Shown here: piece after piece, positions 36,309 through 45,354 of the stretch
How positions within the stretch are numbered: the first letter of the stretch is position 1
How the letters are laid out: each line of letters begins with the position of its first letter
Assembly: GCF_001296045.1 (NCBI RefSeq)
Contig: NZ_LJHS01000041.1
Span: 1-64,000 of the forward strand
Reading direction: 5' to 3'
Origin: Rhizobium sp. AAP43
Lineage (GTDB): Bacteria; Pseudomonadota; Alphaproteobacteria; Rhizobiales; Rhizobiaceae
DNA length: 64,000 bases
The notes under the pieces: generated by a model
What the model was told of the DNA's origin: nothing
Database searches by the model: none
What the model saw: the letters and a program-made list of their open reading frames with translations, nothing else
Made by a program: the position numbers and the translations under genes

Positions 36309-36417
36309 CTACGTTCCCGTCATGGCGGCCGTTGAAGGGCCAAGCCAGCGGATCGTGATTGCACCGGTCACCCGGCGGATCTAGCGGCCGTAAACGCCTT
36401 CGAGGATTGCGGCACAT

Positions 36418-37500
36418 ATGGCCGACGATGAAGACCAGGACAGCAAAACCGAAGACCCGACCGAGAAGAAGCTGCGTGACGCGCGCGAGAAGGGCAACAT
36501 TCCATCCTCTCGCGAACTCCCTCTCTTCGCGACGTCGCTCGGTTTCTATGTCTATTCGGTGTTCTTCATGCCGGATGGGGTCAACCGTCTCTCCGAGACG
36601 CTGAGGGATATTTTTGAACGGCCTGAGCAATGGCGGCTCGGGACGGCCACCGACACGGTTTCGCTCTTCACCCATCTGGCATGGGAAATCAGCGCCTTTC
36701 TGGCTCCACTCATGCTGTTGGTCATGTTGCTGGGCGTTGCGGCGAATGTCGCGCAGCACCTGCCCGCCTTCGTGCTGGAACGTATTCGCCCGCAAGCCAA
36801 CCGAATCTCGCCGATGAAGGGGTGGGAGCGTCTCTTCAGCATGCAAGGCATGGTCGAATTCGGCAAATCCGTATTCAAGATCGTGATCATTTCGACAATC
36901 ATGGTGTTCATGCTGCGCCGCGACTACTTCGGCATGATTGATGCCATGTTCTCCGATCCGCAGGTCATCTTTGTCAAATTCTCCGAGATCCTGGAGAAGA
37001 TGATGCTGATCATCGTTATGTCGACCGGACTGCTTGCGGCCATTGACGTGTTCTGGACCCGGCACCACTGGTACGAACAGCTCCGCATGACCAAGCAGGA
37101 GATCAAGGAAGAGTACAAGCAGGCTCAGGGCGATCCGATCGTCAAAGCGCGCCAGCGCTCCATCGCACGCGACAGGGCCCGCAAACGCATGATTGCCAAT
37201 GTGCCACGCGCCACGCTCGTGATCACCAATCCCACCCATTATGCCGTGGCGCTGCGCTATGTGCGTGAGGAAGGCGATGCGCCGGTGGTGGTCGCCAAGG
37301 GCCAGGATCTCGTTGCGCTGAAGATTCGCGAGATCGCCCGCGAGAACGACATTCCGATTTTTGAAGATCCGCCGCTCGCTCGCTCCATGTTTGCGCAAGT
37401 CTCGGTCGATAGCGTCATTCCGTCGATATTTTACAAAGCCGTGGCCGAACTCGTTCATCGAGTCTACGCGTCGCGCGCCCCGAAGAGACGGATACGCTAG
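36418..37500 (+). CDS. flhB: Flagellar export switch protein FlhB
   Basis: This 360-residue protein has four transmembrane helices, an N-terminal [20 protein letters not shown] typical of FlhB, and the self-cleavage site NPTH at residues 271-274 ([15 protein letters not shown]). It controls the switch from hook to filament export together with FliK. The C-terminal part ends PKRRIR. It is followed after five bases by an uncharacterised gene. Confidence 0.97.
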   Translation: MADDEDQDSKTEDPTEKKLRDAREKGNIPSSRELPLFATSLGFYVYSVFFMPDGVNRLSETLRDIFERPEQWRLGTATDTVSLFTHLAWEISAFLAPLMLLVMLLGVAANVAQHLPAFVLERIRPQANRISPMKGWERLFSMQGMVEFGKSVFKIVIISTIMVFMLRRDYFGMIDAMFSDPQVIFVKFSEILEKMMLIIVMSTGLLAAIDVFWTRHHWYEQLRMTKQEIKEEYKQAQGDPIVKARQRSIARDRARKRMIANVPRATLVITNPTHYAVALRYVREEGDAPVVVAKGQDLVALKIREIARENDIPIFEDPPLARSMFAQVSVDSVIPSIFYKAVAELVHRVYASRAPKRRIR

Positions 37501-37505
37501 CGACA

Positions 37506-37946
37506 ATGAAAAAGTGCTCCTATACCGACCAGCGTGAGCGTATCGTGGCCGAGGCAATCAGCCCGGTGGCCAGCGAATTGCGGCTTCTCGATGCGGCAGA
37601 CCTGATTTCGCTGCTTCGGTTCGAGCTCAATGGCAATTTATCCGACCTCGTCTCGTCGGCAGCCGAACTTTATTTCCATCCCGGCACTGTGGTCTTCGGA
37701 GCAGGTGGCGAATATCGACTGGAATGGGGCGGACCGCCAGAAATCATTCTCGATATCGAGATCAAGCCACGCGACATCACCATCTATGCCCAGCTCGTGC
37801 TGACGGATGCCCATGCGGCGATCGACATCAAGCATATTGCTTTCCACAAGAGTGCCGGCGATCCGGATGCAAACACACGCATGCTCACCGAGCGGCTTCA
37901 GGAAGCACGCTTCGTCAAGGGACAGGCGACCCCAATCTACGGGTAA
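37506..37946 (+). CDS. Unrecognised conserved protein downstream of flhB
   Basis: This 146-residue soluble protein has an Asp/Glu-rich composition and an alternating strand pattern (PEIILDIEIKPRDITIYAQL, TDAHAAIDIKHIAFHK). No signal peptide or transmembrane segment is seen. I do not recognise its family. Its start lies five bases after the flhB stop, so it is almost certainly cotranscribed with flhB. It ends nine bases from the convergent visR stop. The name of the function is open; a role near the motor or in regulation is only a guess from context. Confidence 0.75.
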   Translation: MKKCSYTDQRERIVAEAISPVASELRLLDAADLISLLRFELNGNLSDLVSSAAELYFHPGTVVFGAGGEYRLEWGGPPEIILDIEIKPRDITIYAQLVLTDAHAAIDIKHIAFHKSAGDPDANTRMLTERLQEARFVKGQATPIYG

Positions 37947-37955
37947 GGCAGGTGA

Positions 37956-38705
37956 TCAGGTGATGTAGCCGAGGCGAATCGCCTTGGCGATTGCCTGAAT
38001 GCGATTGACCGAATCAAGCTTGATCGTCGCCGAACCAAGATAGGCGTTCACCGTATGCACGGAGAGGCCGAGACGCTCGGCGATTTCCTCGCTGATTCGG
38101 CCATCACCAGCGAGCTGGAGGCAGGCAATCTCACGCTCGCTGAGCGTTTCGGCTGGCGCAGAGCGACGCTCGTCGAGCGAGAGGATTTCCGTCATGACGC
38201 GGTAGCAACGGCTATGCACGGCAAGGATGAGTTCGCCCGGAAGATCCGCGCCACCAGAGGTCGGAAAGACAATGAAACCATTGCCAACCGCGCCCAGCCT
38301 GATCGGAAATGCGATCCCCGAATAGGGCAGAAGCCGCTCGTCGAGCTGGGTTACAAAGGGCGTAAAGTCGGAGGCATCGAGAAAGCCGGTCTTCTCCTGG
38401 GCGCTCCACAGGATCGGAAGGGTCGATCCATCGATCTGATTGAGCAATGTCTCTCCATAGGCCGCGATGAAAGCGTCGCGTCCGCTTGCCAGCGCCGGGC
38501 TCCAGCTTTCGAATTCGGGATGGAGGCGCCGCTTGTGCGGCAGGCTCGCACCGACAATCCGGAAGGCAGCAAAACCGCGTGCATTCAGCGAGCGCTGAAG
38601 GGAGACAAGCTTGGGGAAAATGTCGGAGCGCGATGTCGGAAGGCGCTGACCGGTCCAGGTCGCATCTTCCAGAACGGATCCGCCCGACCTGCTCTGACTG
38701 GCCAT
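37956..38705 (-). CDS. visR: LuxR-type motility master regulator VisR
   Basis: This 249-residue protein has an N-terminal regulatory domain like those of LuxR-family autoinducer proteins and a C-terminal LuxR helix-turn-helix (LSEREIACLQLAGDGRISEE, IAERLGLSVHTVNAYLGSAT). ATG 38705 is chosen because the longer reading runs into visN. In S. meliloti VisR and VisN form the heteromeric activator at the top of the flagellar cascade and turn on rem. It follows visN by 10 bp. Confidence 0.95.
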   Translation of the reverse strand: MASQSRSGGSVLEDATWTGQRLPTSRSDIFPKLVSLQRSLNARGFAAFRIVGASLPHKRRLHPEFESWSPALASGRDAFIAAYGETLLNQIDGSTLPILWSAQEKTGFLDASDFTPFVTQLDERLLPYSGIAFPIRLGAVGNGFIVFPTSGGADLPGELILAVHSRCYRVMTEILSLDERRSAPAETLSEREIACLQLAGDGRISEEIAERLGLSVHTVNAYLGSATIKLDSVNRIQAIAKAIRLGYIT

Positions 38706-38715
38706 TGCTGTTCCC

Positions 38716-39462
38716 TTATACCAGGTTGTTGCGGACGGCATAGGCAATCGCTTCCGACCGCGTCTTTGTCGCGGTCTTGCGCATGACGCTGGTGATGTAG
38801 TTGTTGATCGTGTTGCGCGAGATCCCGAGGATCGTCGCAATTTCGTCGCTCGTCTTGCCTTCTGCGATCCAGTAGAGGCATTCCAGCTCGCGCTCCGTCA
38901 AATCGAATTCGCGATCCGGCTTCTGCGATTTGGAGTAGGAGAGGCTCACAGCATAGCCGGTCAGAAGGCCCGTTTCGCGCAGGCGCTCCGGCGACAGGAC
39001 GAGATCCTGGCGAAACAGCAGCAGCAGCGCCAGGCGATTGCGGCCAACGGTCAGCGTCAGCGTGCAGTATTGGCGGCTCAGGCCCGCGGGCACAAAGGCG
39101 TCATCCGGCAGGATCGCATATTTCGGCTGCAGGACGGACAGGCATTTCTCCAGTTCCGTGGACTGGGAATAGGTCGTCGCCAATTCGCTTTCGAGGCGCC
39201 GCACCAGATCGAAGGGCCAGTCAGAGGCAACGACGAAGTCCAGACCCATTTCCTGGACGAGATCGTAGCGCGCAAGCAGGTAATGGGATGCACCGACATA
39301 TTCACAGAGCAACCGCAGGCAATGCGCGATGTCCCGCGACAGCGCAGGCGAAGCCAGCTTCCGGATCAACATGTCTTTTGACGACGCGCCGCCTAGCGAT
39401 CCACCAGGGACCGCAGCCGTCGAGCGTCCATCCGCTTCACCTGTCGTGAGCTCGGCATCCAT
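38716..39462 (-). CDS. visN: LuxR-type motility master regulator VisN
   Basis: This 248-residue protein has an N-terminal ligand-type domain (SHYLLARYDLVQEMGLDFVV) and a C-terminal LuxR helix-turn-helix (LTERELECLYWIAEGKTSDE, ISRNTINNYITSVMRKTATK). An AAGGGG ribosome site lies nine bases before ATG 39462. It works with VisR. The 266 bp between it and fliF contains its promoter and the fliF terminator. Confidence 0.95.
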   Translation of the reverse strand: MDAELTTGEADGRSTAAVPGGSLGGASSKDMLIRKLASPALSRDIAHCLRLLCEYVGASHYLLARYDLVQEMGLDFVVASDWPFDLVRRLESELATTYSQSTELEKCLSVLQPKYAILPDDAFVPAGLSRQYCTLTLTVGRNRLALLLLFRQDLVLSPERLRETGLLTGYAVSLSYSKSQKPDREFDLTERELECLYWIAEGKTSDEIATILGISRNTINNYITSVMRKTATKTRSEAIAYAVRNNLV

Positions 39463-39684
39463 TCAATAGCCCCTTTGAACTGATCGCCTTGCAAGATCAA
39501 TGCTTTTACGCGCCCCAAGCGGAAATCGAATCACTGCAACCACCGCTTTCACGCCTACCGAATCATGCGCATTGTAAAATATAAAGTGCCATAGATCACA
39601 GAGCAGGTCGGCATCCCACACTGCATCGAACATGCGTGGTCCACAGGCTCATCTCAACCATAATAATCTAGGGGTAAACGCAGA

Positions 39685-39708
39685 AAGCCGCACCTCTCGG
39701 TGCGGCTT
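39685..39708 (-). terminator. Terminator downstream of fliF
   Basis: Perfect 10-base stem AAGCCGCACC / GGTGCGGCTT with loop TCTC, followed by TTCTGCGTTT on the minus strand and by GTACAATTTTT on the plus strand. It separates the che-fliF block from visN/visR. Confidence 0.8.
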
Positions 39709-39728
39709 GTACAATTTTTGCGAGTAGA

Positions 39729-41426
39729 TCAGGCTGCGTTGTCCACCGCCCATTTGCGGAGAATCTTGGCGGCGCGCTCTTCGGAGATCTCCACCATGCG
39801 TGCCAGGCGGCGCTCCGGACCTTCCTTGACCCGGCGGTTGAAGCCACCATTCGGATCGTCGTCCATCGTCAGCAGGTCGTCGGTGGAATCGAAGCCGAAG
39901 TCGGCACCGAAGCCATCCATCAGGCCGCCGCCACCGCCGCCACCCAAAGCCGGCGAGAAGTCTGGCAACTCCAGGCCAGCCGCCTGTTCGCCGATACCGC
40001 CCGCCAAAGCGGTCTCTCCTGCACCGCCGCCACCGGCCGTGCGGATCATCGGGCGGATGCCCATCCAGACAATCAGGAAGGCGACGGCAACAAAGGCAAG
40101 CGAGTTGATAATGCCGCCAACGTTCCGGCTGAGGATTTCCATCACGCCGGGACCCGTGGCAGATTCTGCCAGAAGCTGGTTTTCGAGGAAGTCCATCGCC
40201 GTCAGCGTGACGACGTCGCCGCGGGTCGTGTCGAGGCCAGAGGCGGAGGTTACGATCTTCTGCATCTCTGCCAGATAGGCATCGATCTTGGCCTGGTCGA
40301 CAGGCTCGCCGACCATGGTTGCAATGCGCCCGCGGTTGACCACGACAGCAACGGACAGTTTTTCGACGGTGTAGCTGTTCTTGACCGTAGCGACCGTCTT
40401 GCTGTTGATCTCGTAGTTGGTTTGCTCTTCCTTCTTGTCCTGTTCATCGGACGATTCAGGTCCAGCACCACCAGATTGCGGAGCAGCCTGGGGAATGTTC
40501 TGCTCGACGGTGGCTGCAGTGTCGGACTGACGCTGCAGCGACTTCTGTGCCTCTTTCGTCACACGGACAGACCGTTCGACGCGCGATTCAGGATCGTAGA
40601 TCGTTTCCTGGATCTGCTGGCTGTCGGTGTTGATCTGGGCAGTCACGCTTGAGCGGAAGTTGTCCATGCCGAGGAAGGGCGCCAGCGCCTTGTCGATATT
40701 GGTCTCGATCTCGCGCTGGACCGACTGGACGACGCCGAGCGAGCGGGTCGCTTCGCCGCCGCTTTCGTCGCCGGCGGCCAGAAGCTGGCCGGTGGAATCC
40801 AGGATTGTTACGTCCTCGACATCGAGGCCGGGAACCGAGGAGGCGACCAGTTGCCGAATCGAGGCTGCGGCCTTGCGGCCGGCGTCCGATGAGGCGCGGA
40901 CCATGACGGACGCGGTCGGCTTCTGTTCGCCGCGGCGGAAGTTTCCGACGTCCGGCATGACGATATGAACGCGTGCGGCCGCGATGCCGCTGATCTGCTG
41001 GATGGTGCGTGCGACTTCACCTTCCAGAGCGCGGACACGGGTCACTTCCTGCATGAACGAGGTCAGGCCGAGCGAACCGACATTGTCGAACAGCTCGTAG
41101 CCGGCATTGGCGCTGTTGGGCAGACCACGCTCTGCAAGGAGAAGACGCGCCTTGCCGGTCATTCCGGCAGTCACACTGATGCTCTGGCCGTCGCTACCAG
41201 TCTCGAAATCTATTCCGGACTCGGCAAGCGCAATGCTGATCTGATTGAGATCAACGGGTTCCAGGCCGACATAGAGCGTCTCGTAGGAAGGCTTGTTGAC
41301 GTAGAGAGCGCCTGCAAGAATGATCGCAAAAGAAACAATAGTGACGCCGGCCATGGCGAGCAATTTCGCCTGGCCCATCGCGGCAAAATTCTTTGATACC
41401 TGAAGTAACTGATTTAACAGATTCAT
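39729..41426 (-). CDS. fliF: Flagellar MS-ring protein FliF
   Basis: This is a 565-residue protein from ATG 41426 (NLLNQLLQVSKNFAAMGQ); an in-frame start eight codons earlier is possible. It has an N-terminal transmembrane helix, the secretin-like ring domains (YETLYVGLEPVDLNQISIAL, RVHIVMPDVGNFRRGEQKP), a second transmembrane helix near residue 455, and the C-terminal FliG-binding tail (RLARMVEISEERAAKILRKW). It follows the che operon by 156 bp and ends in its own terminator. Confidence 0.95.
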   Translation of the reverse strand: MNLLNQLLQVSKNFAAMGQAKLLAMAGVTIVSFAIILAGALYVNKPSYETLYVGLEPVDLNQISIALAESGIDFETGSDGQSISVTAGMTGKARLLLAERGLPNSANAGYELFDNVGSLGLTSFMQEVTRVRALEGEVARTIQQISGIAAARVHIVMPDVGNFRRGEQKPTASVMVRASSDAGRKAAASIRQLVASSVPGLDVEDVTILDSTGQLLAAGDESGGEATRSLGVVQSVQREIETNIDKALAPFLGMDNFRSSVTAQINTDSQQIQETIYDPESRVERSVRVTKEAQKSLQRQSDTAATVEQNIPQAAPQSGGAGPESSDEQDKKEEQTNYEINSKTVATVKNSYTVEKLSVAVVVNRGRIATMVGEPVDQAKIDAYLAEMQKIVTSASGLDTTRGDVVTLTAMDFLENQLLAESATGPGVMEILSRNVGGIINSLAFVAVAFLIVWMGIRPMIRTAGGGGAGETALAGGIGEQAAGLELPDFSPALGGGGGGGLMDGFGADFGFDSTDDLLTMDDDPNGGFNRRVKEGPERRLARMVEISEERAAKILRKWAVDNAA

Positions 41427-41582
41427 TCTGTCTCGCACCATCAACGACAAAGGTCAGGGCGTTCTTGCCCTCGGTGCGAACATAGAAACCGAAACTTGTG
41501 CGAGCGTTTCGCGGGAGGGGGGTGCCGAAATCATTTCGGCAAGTCGTCACCAGAGAGCCGGTTCTACCGGCATCGCGCTTCT

Positions 41583-41972
41583 TCAGAAGAAGTCGAAGTC
41601 GCCAGCCACTTTGGCCAGCGGCTGGGAATGGCCGTGGCGCAAGCCGGCGCCAAGGGCTTTCTGCATATCGGCAAGCTTGACCAGGCTCAATGCCGTGGTC
41701 ATGTCGATCATCCAGTCAGACGGAATAGTTGCCGTAATCGTATCAATGAATTCCGCCAGGCCGCGCGCTTTCTGCACGGCCAGGTCAATACCTTGCAATA
41801 CTTTGAGGCCGTCCGGGTGCTCAAGCACCTGGGGGCCACCCAGGTCGAGGAGATGAGGTTCCACACGCTCGATCAGGTAAGCTACGTCGTGCAGCTCGCT
41901 GACGATGCGCATAAGGATCTCCGGGAGCTCCTCTTGGAAAACTTGGTTCCCAGCAGTTGAATCTTTATGCAT
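41583..41972 (-). CDS. cheT: Chemotaxis protein CheT
   Basis: This 129-residue helical protein occupies the last position of the che operon, the place of cheT (formerly orf10) in S. meliloti. It carries a DLAVQ sequence at residues 63-67, a match to the DXXXQ phosphatase motif of CheZ-type proteins. From published work on rhizobia, CheT is implicated in signal termination and in adaptation through CheR. It follows cheD by 13 bp. The identity rests on position, size and the motif. Confidence 0.85.
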   Translation of the reverse strand: MHKDSTAGNQVFQEELPEILMRIVSELHDVAYLIERVEPHLLDLGGPQVLEHPDGLKVLQGIDLAVQKARGLAEFIDTITATIPSDWMIDMTTALSLVKLADMQKALGAGLRHGHSQPLAKVAGDFDFF

Positions 41973-41985
41973 CCGATTTCCAGTT

Positions 41986-42540
41986 TTAGAAGAACTCGAT
42001 TGATGTTTCCACGGGCTTCGACACAGGTGCGGGACGCTGCTCCATTGCGACCGTCTTCTGCGTTTCCGCGCCCGTAAGCGGGTACTGCCGAGCCCGGCCG
42101 CTGACGGGCCAGAACTCTAGCTTACGACCATGATCGCCACCCGTTGACGAACCGACAACCTTAATGCCTTCATCACGCAAGAATTGCATGGCAAAGGCCG
42201 CATTCTGTTCACCGACATTCGAAAAAGTCGCAATCGTCTTGGCGCCACCGAAGATCTTGGCTTCCAGACGATCCCTCCGTGCTCCCTTTTTCAGGAGGCC
42301 GTTGATCAGAAGTTCCATCAGATGGACCCCATAGCGGGTGGCGTCGCCGCCCCCGGCTCCAGGGACTGCCGAGCCCGGCAGGAGGAAGTGGTTCATGCCG
42401 CCCACCCCTGCAATCGGGTCCCGGATACAGGCAGCAACGCACGAACCAAGGATCGTCGACAAGACCACATTGGGATCATTGACGACCTTCCATTCGCCCT
42501 GAATGATATGGACGCGCTTTGCTGCACTGTCGTCAATCAT
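41986..42540 (-). CDS. cheD: Chemoreceptor deamidase CheD
   Basis: This 184-residue protein has the CheD motif with the catalytic cysteine ([12 protein letters not shown]) and histidine ([12 protein letters not shown]). Thr and the [10 protein letters not shown] segment are also in place. It converts receptor glutamines to glutamates. Its ATG overlaps the cheY2 stop. The C-terminal 30 residues, ending ETSIEFF, are an extension of unknown role. Confidence 0.95.
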   Translation of the reverse strand: MIDDSAAKRVHIIQGEWKVVNDPNVVLSTILGSCVAACIRDPIAGVGGMNHFLLPGSAVPGAGGGDATRYGVHLMELLINGLLKKGARRDRLEAKIFGGAKTIATFSNVGEQNAAFAMQFLRDEGIKVVGSSTGGDHGRKLEFWPVSGRARQYPLTGAETQKTVAMEQRPAPVSKPVETSIEFF

Positions 42541-42926
42541 TTTAGTGCTCCGAATACAGCCTCGATGGCCGCCTTCATCTTTTCGATTGTGAAGGGCTTT
42601 GCGAGAACGTTGTTGGCGCCGAGCTGGGCGGCCTTCTGAACCAGCGCGCGGTCACCCTGCGCAGTCAGAATGATGAATGCCGCCTTCTTGGTGTTCGGGT
42701 TGGTCCGAACGGCCTGAAGGAGACCGAGACCATCCATCTTCGGCATGTTGAAATCGGAAATGACCAGATGATGGGGCTGCTGCTCCATGATCTTCATCCC
42801 CTGCTCGCCGTCGCCGGCAGCGGTGATCTGCTTGAAGCCGAGCTGGGTCAGGGCGTCGCTGAGGAGGAGGCGACTGGTGACCTGATCGTCGACGATCAGA
42901 ACTTTGATTTTTTCGGCTAGTGACAT
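42537..42926 (-). CDS. cheY2: Motor response regulator CheY2
   Basis: This 129-residue single-domain receiver has D13, D14, phospho-acceptor D58 and a conserved lysine in VLAKPF. In S. meliloti CheY2 is the main regulator that slows the unidirectional motor through FliM. Its start shares the last base of the cheB stop and it overlaps cheD by four bases. The designation follows gene order. Confidence 0.94.
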   Translation of the reverse strand: MSLAEKIKVLIVDDQVTSRLLLSDALTQLGFKQITAAGDGEQGMKIMEQQPHHLVISDFNMPKMDGLGLLQAVRTNPNTKKAAFIILTAQGDRALVQKAAQLGANNVLAKPFTIEKMKAAIEAVFGALK

Positions 42927-43978
42927 TATTCGATACCTTCTTTTCGGGCGGCAGTTAGCTTGAGGATTTCCTCCCCAATGGATCCGAGGGGTAGTTGGTG
43001 CTCGACGGCGCCGAGTTCGTAGGCGACGCGTGGCATTCCGTAGACCACACAGGTCTTTTCGTTCTGGCCGATGGTGCTCGCACCGGAGTGGCGCATCTTC
43101 AGCAGGCCGGACGCGCCGTCGCGTCCCATGCCGGTCAGGATGACGCCAACGGCATTGCGTCCGGCAAGTTCAGCAACCGAATCGAACAATACATCCACCG
43201 ATGGCCGGTGTCCGTTGACGGGAGCGCGCTCCACCAGTCGGCAGCAGGGCGCAGATGGATTGGACACCTGCATGTGGCGGTCGCCACCAGGGGCCAGATA
43301 GATCTTGCCGATCTCGAGGCGTGCGCCATCCGTCGCTTCCTCGACAACCGGGGCGCAGAGGCGGTTCAACCGCTCTGCGAAGCTCTTGGTAAAGGTCGAC
43401 GGCATGTGCTGCGTGATCACCGTCGGCGGGCAATTGCGCGGAAACTTCTGAAGAACCGAGATCAGCGCCTCGACACCGCCGGTCGACGAACCGATCGCGA
43501 CGATCTTGCGCCCGACGCGGAAGTCTTTGGCAGGCGCCATCGGAGCGGCGGTCGGCTGTGTCGGCTGGACCCGCTGGAAGCGATGCTGCGAACGTGCCGC
43601 CGCCTTGACCTTGTCCGCAAGCTCGCCAAACGGGCGCGGCTCGCCGGGCTGCGGCTTGGCAACACAGTCGAATGCGCCGATTTCGAGCGCAGCCAGCGTC
43701 GCTTCCGCGCCGCGATGGGTCATGGTCGAGACCATGATCACCGGCATTGGCCGGAGCTTCATGATCTTTTCCAGGAATTCGAGGCCGTTCATATTCGGCA
43801 TCTCGATGTCGAGCGTGACGACATCCGGGTTGAGCTGCTTGATTGCGGCCCGTGCCTCCATGGCGTCGCCCGCCTGCCCAACCACATTGACGTCCGGGTC
43901 CTGGTTCAAGACAGCCGTAATCAGACCACGCATGGTCGGGCTATCATCGACAACGAGGACGCGTGCCGGAGTTCCCAT
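42926..43978 (-). CDS. cheB: Chemoreceptor methylesterase CheB
   Basis: This 350-residue protein has an N-terminal receiver (D11, D12, acceptor D57) and a C-terminal methylesterase with the catalytic serine ([11 protein letters not shown]), histidine ([14 protein letters not shown]) and aspartate ([13 protein letters not shown]). It demethylates receptors in response to CheA. Its start overlaps the cheR stop. Confidence 0.97.
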   Translation of the reverse strand: MGTPARVLVVDDSPTMRGLITAVLNQDPDVNVVGQAGDAMEARAAIKQLNPDVVTLDIEMPNMNGLEFLEKIMKLRPMPVIMVSTMTHRGAEATLAALEIGAFDCVAKPQPGEPRPFGELADKVKAAARSQHRFQRVQPTQPTAAPMAPAKDFRVGRKIVAIGSSTGGVEALISVLQKFPRNCPPTVITQHMPSTFTKSFAERLNRLCAPVVEEATDGARLEIGKIYLAPGGDRHMQVSNPSAPCCRLVERAPVNGHRPSVDVLFDSVAELAGRNAVGVILTGMGRDGASGLLKMRHSGASTIGQNEKTCVVYGMPRVAYELGAVEHQLPLGSIGEEILKLTAARKEGIE

Positions 43979-44886
43979 TATTTACGCCCTCCGTGCTTGC
44001 CGAGATAGCGATAGGTCGTGATCCCGATGTTGTCGAAATCGTTCTTGATGTCTCCAGAGACGCGCTCGGAATGGCCGATATAGAGATGGCCGCCAACCGG
44101 CAGAAGGTCAGCAAAACGGGTCCAGATCCGCATCTGTGTCGGCTCGTCGAAATAGATGACAACGTTGCGGCAGAAGATCACGTCGAACTGCCCCTTGAAT
44201 GGCCACTGAGCCATCAGGTTGAGTTCGTTGTACGTAATCAGCCGCTTGAGACGATCATCGACCTGGTGCTTGCGCCGGCCGCCGATCTCGACCTCCGAGA
44301 ACCACTGCTTGCGGATCGCGGGCGATACCGTTTCCAGGGCCTGGTCGTCATAGGCACCCTGCCGCGCAATCGCGAGGATCTTGGGATCGATGTCGGTCGC
44401 CAGGATCTTGAAGTCGTAGTCTAGCACCTGCGGGAAGGCCTGGAAGACCGTCAACGCGATGGAATAGGGCTCCTGGCCATCCGAACTCGCGGCCGACCAG
44501 ATCCGGACCCGGCCGCCGGATTTCGCCCGGGCGATAAGCCCTGGAAGAACCTCGTCGCGCAAATGCTCGAAATGGTGGTTCTCGCGAAAGAACCGCGTGA
44601 AGTTTGTGGTCAGGTGCGACAGCATCTCACGACGCTCGGCCGCACCTTCAGGAGAAGACACGAGCTGGCAATAGGCCCGGAATCCGGACAGGCCAAGATT
44701 GCGGATGTGCTTCGATAGCCGCGAGTAGACGAGCGACGCCTTCGAGTCGTTCAGAGCGATGCCCGCATCCGAATAGATCATCGCTGCAATCTCGTTCAGA
44801 TCGCGACGCGTCAGCGGATACTCGCCACTGGCCAACACCTCATCGTCCGAGAGGCGAGAACTTGGCATTTTAAGGTTCGTCGTCAT
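43978..44886 (-). CDS. cheR: Chemoreceptor methyltransferase CheR
   Basis: This 302-residue protein has the CheR N-terminal helical domain and the SAM-binding domain ([35 protein letters not shown]). It methylates receptor glutamates. Its ATG overlaps the cheW stop. The family length and motifs are standard. Confidence 0.97.
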   Translation of the reverse strand: MTTNLKMPSSRLSDDEVLASGEYPLTRRDLNEIAAMIYSDAGIALNDSKASLVYSRLSKHIRNLGLSGFRAYCQLVSSPEGAAERREMLSHLTTNFTRFFRENHHFEHLRDEVLPGLIARAKSGGRVRIWSAASSDGQEPYSIALTVFQAFPQVLDYDFKILATDIDPKILAIARQGAYDDQALETVSPAIRKQWFSEVEIGGRRKHQVDDRLKRLITYNELNLMAQWPFKGQFDVIFCRNVVIYFDEPTQMRIWTRFADLLPVGGHLYIGHSERVSGDIKNDFDNIGITTYRYLGKHGGRK

Positions 44887-45350
44887 GCGGCCTCGCTTTC
44901 GGTGTCGTTAAACAAGGCACTCAGTTCGATCAGACAGATCATGCGGTTCTCGATGGCGAGGATTCCGCGTGCATACTGCTTTTCGAGATCGGAGGAGACC
45001 TCGGGTGTCGGCTGAATGTTATCATCCGTCACGGTTAGAATGTCGGACACGGCATTGACCAAAAGCCCGACAATCCTCGATTTCACTTGGGCCACGATGA
45101 TGACGTGGCGTGCTGTCGGTTCGGCCGGCTTCATGCCGAGGCGCAATGACAGGTCCATGATCGGAAGCACGGCACCGCGCAGATTGATCACGCCCATCAC
45201 ATAATTCGGTGCGTGCGGTAGAGGTGTGGCCTTCGTCCAGCCACGGATCTCACGCACCGACATTACGTTCACGCAAAATTCCTGGTCACCGATGCGGAAT
45301 GCGATCAGTTCGCGATTCCCTGGCCCCAAGTTTTTTACCGCATACGACAT
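44883..45350 (-). CDS. cheW: Chemotaxis coupling protein CheW
   Basis: This 155-residue protein consists of one CheW domain: LIAFRIGDQEFCVNVMSVRE, YVMGVINLRGAVLPIMDLSL, and IVGLLVNAVSDILTV. It couples receptors to CheA. It starts four bases after the cheA stop and overlaps cheR by four bases. Confidence 0.97.
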   Translation of the reverse strand: MSYAVKNLGPGNRELIAFRIGDQEFCVNVMSVREIRGWTKATPLPHAPNYVMGVINLRGAVLPIMDLSLRLGMKPAEPTARHVIIVAQVKSRIVGLLVNAVSDILTVTDDNIQPTPEVSSDLEKQYARGILAIENRMICLIELSALFNDTESEAA

Positions 45351-45354
45351 CCTG

